Notes under the pieces: model-generated
What the model saw: the letters and a program-made list of their open reading frames with translations, nothing else
The model's database searches: none
Told to the model about the DNA's origin: nothing
Shown: in pieces, positions 60,046 through 64,000 of the stretch
How positions within the stretch are numbered: position 1 is the first letter of the stretch
Layout of the letters: each line of letters opens with the position of its first letter
Assembly: GCF_019711595.1 (NCBI RefSeq)
Contig: NZ_JAIGNR010000001.1
Location: 1,054,001 to 1,118,000, forward strand
Reading direction: 5' to 3'
Source: Qipengyuania sphaerica
Lineage (GTDB): Bacteria > Pseudomonadota > Alphaproteobacteria > Sphingomonadales > Sphingomonadaceae
Length of the DNA stretch: 64,000 nt
Program-made: the position numbers and the translations under genes

Positions 60046-61755
60046 TTGAGACTTAGTTGGCTGCAATGCCTTGCGCTTGCCGTGTCTGCGGCGGTGGCCG
60101 TTTGCGCCGCTCCAGCCAGTGCGCGCGATCTCCAGCTTGGGGAAATCTTGTGTGTCGGCGGCGCGGACAGTGCGCGTGCCGCGCTCGAACTGGAACCCCA
60201 GGAACTTGATTGCAGCGCCGTCCGCTTCGCCAAGCGCGATCGCTTCGTCAGGACACACGCCGATATCGCCGAGGGGTTCTACCCGACCGAAGAGCTACTC
60301 TACTGGCAGACCGACCCCTCGCACTTCGAGACGATGCTCGTGCGTTTCGTATACGAAGATGGCACCGAAAAGCTGTTCGACGTTGACCCCCAGATGGCAG
60401 CGCGCAACTGGTTCGTGCAGACGCGCTTCAGTGTACCTGTCCCCAAACTATCAGCAAGGTTGGTGGGGGTGGATATGGTGGTCGAGCGCGCGCGAACCGC
60501 GCAGACGTTCCAGGAGGCCCGCCTTGTTGGACGCCAGGAGGCCCGCGAAGAACATTATTCCAAGTCGCTTCTCTATTCCCTGTTATGCGGTTTGCTCCTC
60601 GTGCCGATAATTTTCGGGGTCCTTTCATACCACTGGCTGAGATTCCGGTTCATTATCTGGCACGTCGTGATGACTGCCGGAGCTCTGATGTTCGTGGTTT
60701 CGAACAGCGGCCTGCTTTTCCGTCTTCTGCCGGATGCGCCGCTTGGATTGCGCTTCCAACTGAATACGATCTCACTGGCCATCGCCACTGCGTCGGCAGT
60801 CCTGTTCGTCAAGGAACTGATCGAGGAGGGGAAGGTCCCGCGCTGGCTTGTCCGCACGACGATCGGCCTAGCCCTGTTCATGCTGGTCATGAAAACCGTA
60901 ACGGTAATCGACCTCGAATCGCTGCGGATGATTTCGCAAAGCGCCTTCCTGTTCTCGATGCTCCCTCTCTCGCTGGCCTTGCTTGCACTGATAACTACCG
61001 CCTTGCTCAATAACAGCAGGGTGGCGATGTATCTCCTGTTCGCCTTTTCGGGCATGATTCTCGGCGGGATCATCCGCCTCCTCATGGGACTGGGTCTCTA
61101 TGATCCCGCGTTCCACATCGACAATTTCCTGTATCTGGCAATGGCGATCCTGGTGCTCGGTACGTCGGCGGCAGTGGGAGACCGTTTCGTAGTACTGCGG
61201 GTTGAACGCGACCGAGCGCGCGTGAGCGCGATTAAGTTGGGGCGGCTTGCGATGACCGATCCGCTGACCGGTCTGGGCAATCGCCGCGCTTTTGAATCGA
61301 TCGAGCGCGTAGAGCGGGGGCAGGCCTTGCTGGTCGCCGACATCGATCATTTCAAGGCGATCAACGACAGCAAGGGCCATGCGGTGGGCGATGCAGTGTT
61401 GCGACACATGGCCAGCGTGATGCGGGACAGTTTCGAGACCGTTTCGGGAGCCACCATCTATCGCCTTGGCGGGGAAGAGTTCGCGGTGCTCTTCGCTTGC
61501 GATGACGAGACGGCCATGTGCCATGCAGCCGAACGTCTGAGAAAGGCCGTCGATCGAGACATGCCCGGCGATAGCATAGGGCTGCCACACGCAACGGTCA
61601 GTGTCGGCGGTGCGATGGGCCGAGGTCGGGACCTCAAGCAGGTATTTTCGGAAGCCGATCAGGCCCTTTATGCGGCCAAGCAGGCCGGCAGAAACCGCAG
61701 CGCTGTCAGCGGCGAAGATGGTCCGGACGTGCTGGCAAATGTAGCGAAAGCCTAG
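60046..61755 (+). CDS. Diguanylate cyclase with 7TM-DISM sensor region
   Basis: A 569-residue membrane GGDEF protein: signal peptide (to ASA, residue 26), a periplasmic beta-rich part, seven helices from about residue 175 to 380 (7TMR-DISM type) and a GGDEF domain with active site G475-GEEF-479. The product-inhibition site RxxD five residues before it is absent (VSGA there). It starts with TTG at 60046, with GGGGGCAG upstream. Its stop overlaps that of the convergent ligase gene. Confidence 0.9.
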   Translation: MRLSWLQCLALAVSAAVAVCAAPASARDLQLGEILCVGGADSARAALELEPQELDCSAVRFAKRDRFVRTHADIAEGFYPTEELLYWQTDPSHFETMLVRFVYEDGTEKLFDVDPQMAARNWFVQTRFSVPVPKLSARLVGVDMVVERARTAQTFQEARLVGRQEAREEHYSKSLLYSLLCGLLLVPIIFGVLSYHWLRFRFIIWHVVMTAGALMFVVSNSGLLFRLLPDAPLGLRFQLNTISLAIATASAVLFVKELIEEGKVPRWLVRTTIGLALFMLVMKTVTVIDLESLRMISQSAFLFSMLPLSLALLALITTALLNNSRVAMYLLFAFSGMILGGIIRLLMGLGLYDPAFHIDNFLYLAMAILVLGTSAAVGDRFVVLRVERDRARVSAIKLGRLAMTDPLTGLGNRRAFESIERVERGQALLVADIDHFKAINDSKGHAVGDAVLRHMASVMRDSFETVSGATIYRLGGEEFAVLFACDDETAMCHAAERLRKAVDRDMPGDSIGLPHATVSVGGAMGRGRDLKQVFSEADQALYAAKQAGRNRSAVSGEDGPDVLANVAKA

Positions 61756-63179
61756 GAAAGGCGTTCGAAAAGCCGCCGGGCGAACTCTGAAAGAGTATCG
61801 TCGCGTGCTCCCATCACGACGATGCGATCACCCGGACGGGCGACATTGACCAGCCGATCCTCCACTGCCTTGCGCGAAGGGATGTACTCGGCATGGCCAC
61901 CCGCATCCTCGACCAGGCGCACGATCCGCTCGCTGCCCTCGCTGCGGTCGACCGTGCCGCCGAAATAGACCGGGTCGCAAAGGATGAGGCGATCTTCTTC
62001 GATGAGTTCGGTCGCGAAAGTTTGTGCGAGTTCTGCGCCCATCTGCCGAAGGGGACCATACCCATGAGGCTGAAAGAATGCGACCACACGGCCGGGGTGC
62101 GCACGAAGGGTGCGTAAGGTGGCGGCGCATTTCTCCGGGTTGTGGCCAAAGTCGTCGATCACCGTGATGGCTGCGTGGTTTGTGCCGACAATATCGAACC
62201 GGCGGGCCAGGCCTTCGAAACCTTCAAGAGCCTCGACCGCAGCGCTTACGGGTATTCCTGCCGCAGCAGCACCTGCGATTGCCGCGAGTGCGTTGGAAAG
62301 ATTATGCCGACCGGGCATATTGAGGCGCAGGGGATGCTCGCTGCCATCGTGGCGATCGATCACCATTGCCGCCTGCCGGACCGGACCTTCGGCAATGCTG
62401 CCCGGGATTATGCCTATCTGCGCCTTTTCCTGCTCGATCCCGAAAGTGATCGCCTCTTTCGCGTGTGGCAGCAGAGCGAGCGCTTCCTCGTCATCGGCAT
62501 TGATGACCGAGATGCGGCTGCGCGAGAGGTAATCTCCGAAGAGTTGGCGCAATTCGTCCATGCTCTTGTGATCGAGGCTGACATTCAGCAGCACGCCCAC
62601 AGCTGGCCGATAAAGCGCGATCGAACCGTCGCTTTCATCCACCTCGCTGACATAAAGGCTGTTCCCGCCCACGACGGCGCTGGCGAAGGGGCGCTCGGGC
62701 GAGACGAAGTTCTTCATCACCGCACCGTTCATGATCGTGGGTTCGCGGCCCGTCGCCTCCAGGATCCAGCCGAGCATGCCGGTAACGGTGGACTTGCCGC
62801 TCGTCCCCGCAACGGCGAGGCCTGCACCCGAAGTATTGAACAGGATGGAATTGAGCTCGGCACGTGTCAGGCGCAAGCAATCGAGTTCATTTGCCCGCCC
62901 GATTTCGGGGACGCTGTCCTCGATCGCAGCAGAGGCAACCACGATCTGGTTACCCGAAACGACACCGCTGCCGTCCTGCGGATGGAGCTCGAAGCCTTGT
63001 TGCTCCAGCGCGGCGAATTTCTCCGGCGTGCGGCCCTGGTCGAAACTGCGGTCCGAGCCTCCAACCTTCGCTCCGCGTCCTTTCAGGATCTGCGCCAGAG
63101 GCAGCATTCCCGACCCGCCAATGCCGACGAAGAAGAACGGGCGGGCAAACAATTCGTCGGGGCTGGGGAAGTCGCTCAT
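61752..63179 (-). CDS. MurC-like Mur ligase family protein
   Basis: A 475-residue three-domain Mur ligase. The N-terminal UDP-binding part is FFVGIGGSGMLPLAQILKG at residues 16-34, as in MurC. The ATP loop is G125-TSGKST, where MurC and Mpl have GTHGKTT. The C-terminal part has DDFGHNPEKCAATL in place of the MurC DDYxHHPTE. It may therefore be a variant ligase, for example of Mpl type, rather than the cell-division MurC. Divergent from an LD-carboxypeptidase gene 42 bases away. Start ATG at 63179. Confidence 0.82.
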   Translation of the reverse strand: MSDFPSPDELFARPFFFVGIGGSGMLPLAQILKGRGAKVGGSDRSFDQGRTPEKFAALEQQGFELHPQDGSGVVSGNQIVVASAAIEDSVPEIGRANELDCLRLTRAELNSILFNTSGAGLAVAGTSGKSTVTGMLGWILEATGREPTIMNGAVMKNFVSPERPFASAVVGGNSLYVSEVDESDGSIALYRPAVGVLLNVSLDHKSMDELRQLFGDYLSRSRISVINADDEEALALLPHAKEAITFGIEQEKAQIGIIPGSIAEGPVRQAAMVIDRHDGSEHPLRLNMPGRHNLSNALAAIAGAAAAGIPVSAAVEALEGFEGLARRFDIVGTNHAAITVIDDFGHNPEKCAATLRTLRAHPGRVVAFFQPHGYGPLRQMGAELAQTFATELIEEDRLILCDPVYFGGTVDRSEGSERIVRLVEDAGGHAEYIPSRKAVEDRLVNVARPGDRIVVMGARDDTLSEFARRLFERLS

Positions 63180-63221
63180 TTTGCACGCGCTATGCAGTTG
63201 TAAGCGCAAAGACAAGCGGGC

Positions 63222-64000
63222 ATGGTCGCACACGTGCACCGACCGATCCGAAAAGTGGCGATCTGCGCGCCTGCCACCCCGCTGCGTCGGAAGTATGCCG
63301 ATGCCGTTGCCGAACTGGCTGCTTCCGAATTCCCGGACCTTGAGCTCGCCTTTCACGAACAGTGTTTCGAGCAGGAGGGGCATTTTGCCGGAAGCGACGA
63401 GGTCCGCCTCGCAGCGCTACTCGAATGCGCGGACGATCCCGAGGTCGATGCGGTCTGGTTCGCCAAGGGTGGCTACGGCTCGAACCGCATCGCGGCGAAG
63501 TTCATCGGGCAGGCTGGCCAAGAGGCAAAGGACAAGGCTTTCATCGGCTATTCCGACTGCGGGACGCTGCTGGGCGCACTGTACCGGGCGCGCATAGGCC
63601 ACCCCGTTCATGCCCCGATGCCGGTCGATATCAAGCGCGATGGCGGGGATGATGCCGTGCGCCGCGTGCTTGTATGGATGTCGGGCGATGACGGCGGCCT
63701 CGAGCCTGCCCTGTCCGGGCGGCCCAGGGTTGCCTTCAACCTCTACACGCTGGCCATGCTTGTCGGCACGCAATTCATGCCTGCGCTCGAAGGCCACGAA
63801 GTGATCATCGAGGAGGTGGGCGAATACGAGTATGCGATCGACCGGTTGATGTTCCACCTGATCGAGCATTTGCGCGGCATCGCTGGTATCCGTCTCGGGG
63901 AAGTGACGGCAATACCCGAAAACGACCGCCCCTTCGGCTCCGATGCTGAAGAAATCGTGCGCTATTGGTGCCAACGCTACGGCATCGCCTACCTCGGGCG
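63222..64000 (+). CDS. LD-carboxypeptidase (S66 family), cut by window edge
   Basis: A frame of 259 codons open to the window end. The segment AKGGYGSNRIAAKF and the nucleophile Ser111 in GYSDCGTLL fit the S66 family, as does EEVGEYEYAIDRLM with its likely catalytic Glu; the final His would be beyond the window. It removes the terminal D-Ala of muropeptides in cell-wall recycling. The ATG at 63222 follows the divergent ligase start by 42 bases. Confidence 0.88.
   Translation, partial: MVAHVHRPIRKVAICAPATPLRRKYADAVAELAASEFPDLELAFHEQCFEQEGHFAGSDEVRLAALLECADDPEVDAVWFAKGGYGSNRIAAKFIGQAGQEAKDKAFIGYSDCGTLLGALYRARIGHPVHAPMPVDIKRDGGDDAVRRVLVWMSGDDGGLEPALSGRPRVAFNLYTLAMLVGTQFMPALEGHEVIIEEVGEYEYAIDRLMFHLIEHLRGIAGIRLGEVTAIPENDRPFGSDAEEIVRYWCQRYGIAYLG

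Noticed and set aside
62142..63203. 353-codon plus-strand open frame
   Set aside because: Antisense to the MurC-like ligase.

Overview
The window is ordinary, gene-dense chromosome from a high-GC alphaproteobacterium, most likely Sphingomonadales and probably family Erythrobacteraceae (Erythrobacter, Qipengyuania or a relative). Evidence: a split F0 ATP synthase operon with paired b' and b subunits, the alphaproteobacterial FYDLN-acid protein, the YdbH/YnbE/YdbL trio, an Ala/Glu-tailed S16, many GTG and TTG starts, and the pervasive use of 4-nt stop/start overlaps. The genus is inferred from protein style, not from a search. No prophage, insertion sequence, CRISPR array or restriction/defence island is visible.

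Layout. 1-9.9 kb: acetolactate synthase (cut by the window edge), miaA and serB with overlapping start codons, Coq4, then a long minus-strand run (DUF2177, YdjM-like, purL, DUF6122, DUF3052, nitroreductase, heme-type membrane protein). 9.9-19.6 kb: a plus-strand run with xseB-ispA-coaD, a secreted cyclophilin, queA, an ABC-2 exporter, two outer-membrane proteins, tgt, an SDR and an M50-like membrane protease; queA and tgt both belong to queuosine synthesis. 19.4-23.6 kb: minus-strand rpsD, trpF, pyrF, lapA and purB. 23.7-31.2 kb: a large DUF3857/transglutaminase/TPR protein, radC, and the ydbH-ynbE-ydbL envelope operon. 31.4-34 kb: atpI-atpB-atpE-atpF'-atpF. 34-40 kb: qor-like and gloB, then the housekeeping group aroA, cmk, rpsA.

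40.2-46.9 kb: FYDLN protein, tRNA-Ala(GGC), ffh, rpsP, rimM, trmD, rplS. The normally tight rimM-trmD junction is split by a thioredoxin-reductase-like gene, a nitrilase and a small membrane protein, and trmD itself carries an in-frame 99-bp palindromic element. 46.85-47.24 kb is the only gap longer than 300 bases and holds a hairpin cluster. 47.2-55 kb: asd, then a closely packed train ending in a propeller lipoprotein and the RimB/RimK pair. 55-58.8 kb: an outer-membrane protein, AMP nucleosidase and rpsF-rpsR-rplI; S6 (rpsF) is the classic RimK substrate. 58.9-64 kb: DUF808, a membrane diguanylate cyclase, and a MurC-like ligase divergent from an LD-carboxypeptidase that runs off the window.

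The most unusual things seen are the palindromic element translated inside trmD, the hairpin cluster before asd, the 12-bp hairpin at the predicted 5' end of the ilvB message, recurrent 4-nt stop-on-stop overlaps of convergent genes, and the MurC-like/LD-carboxypeptidase pair. I do not see a convincing wholly new multi-gene system.
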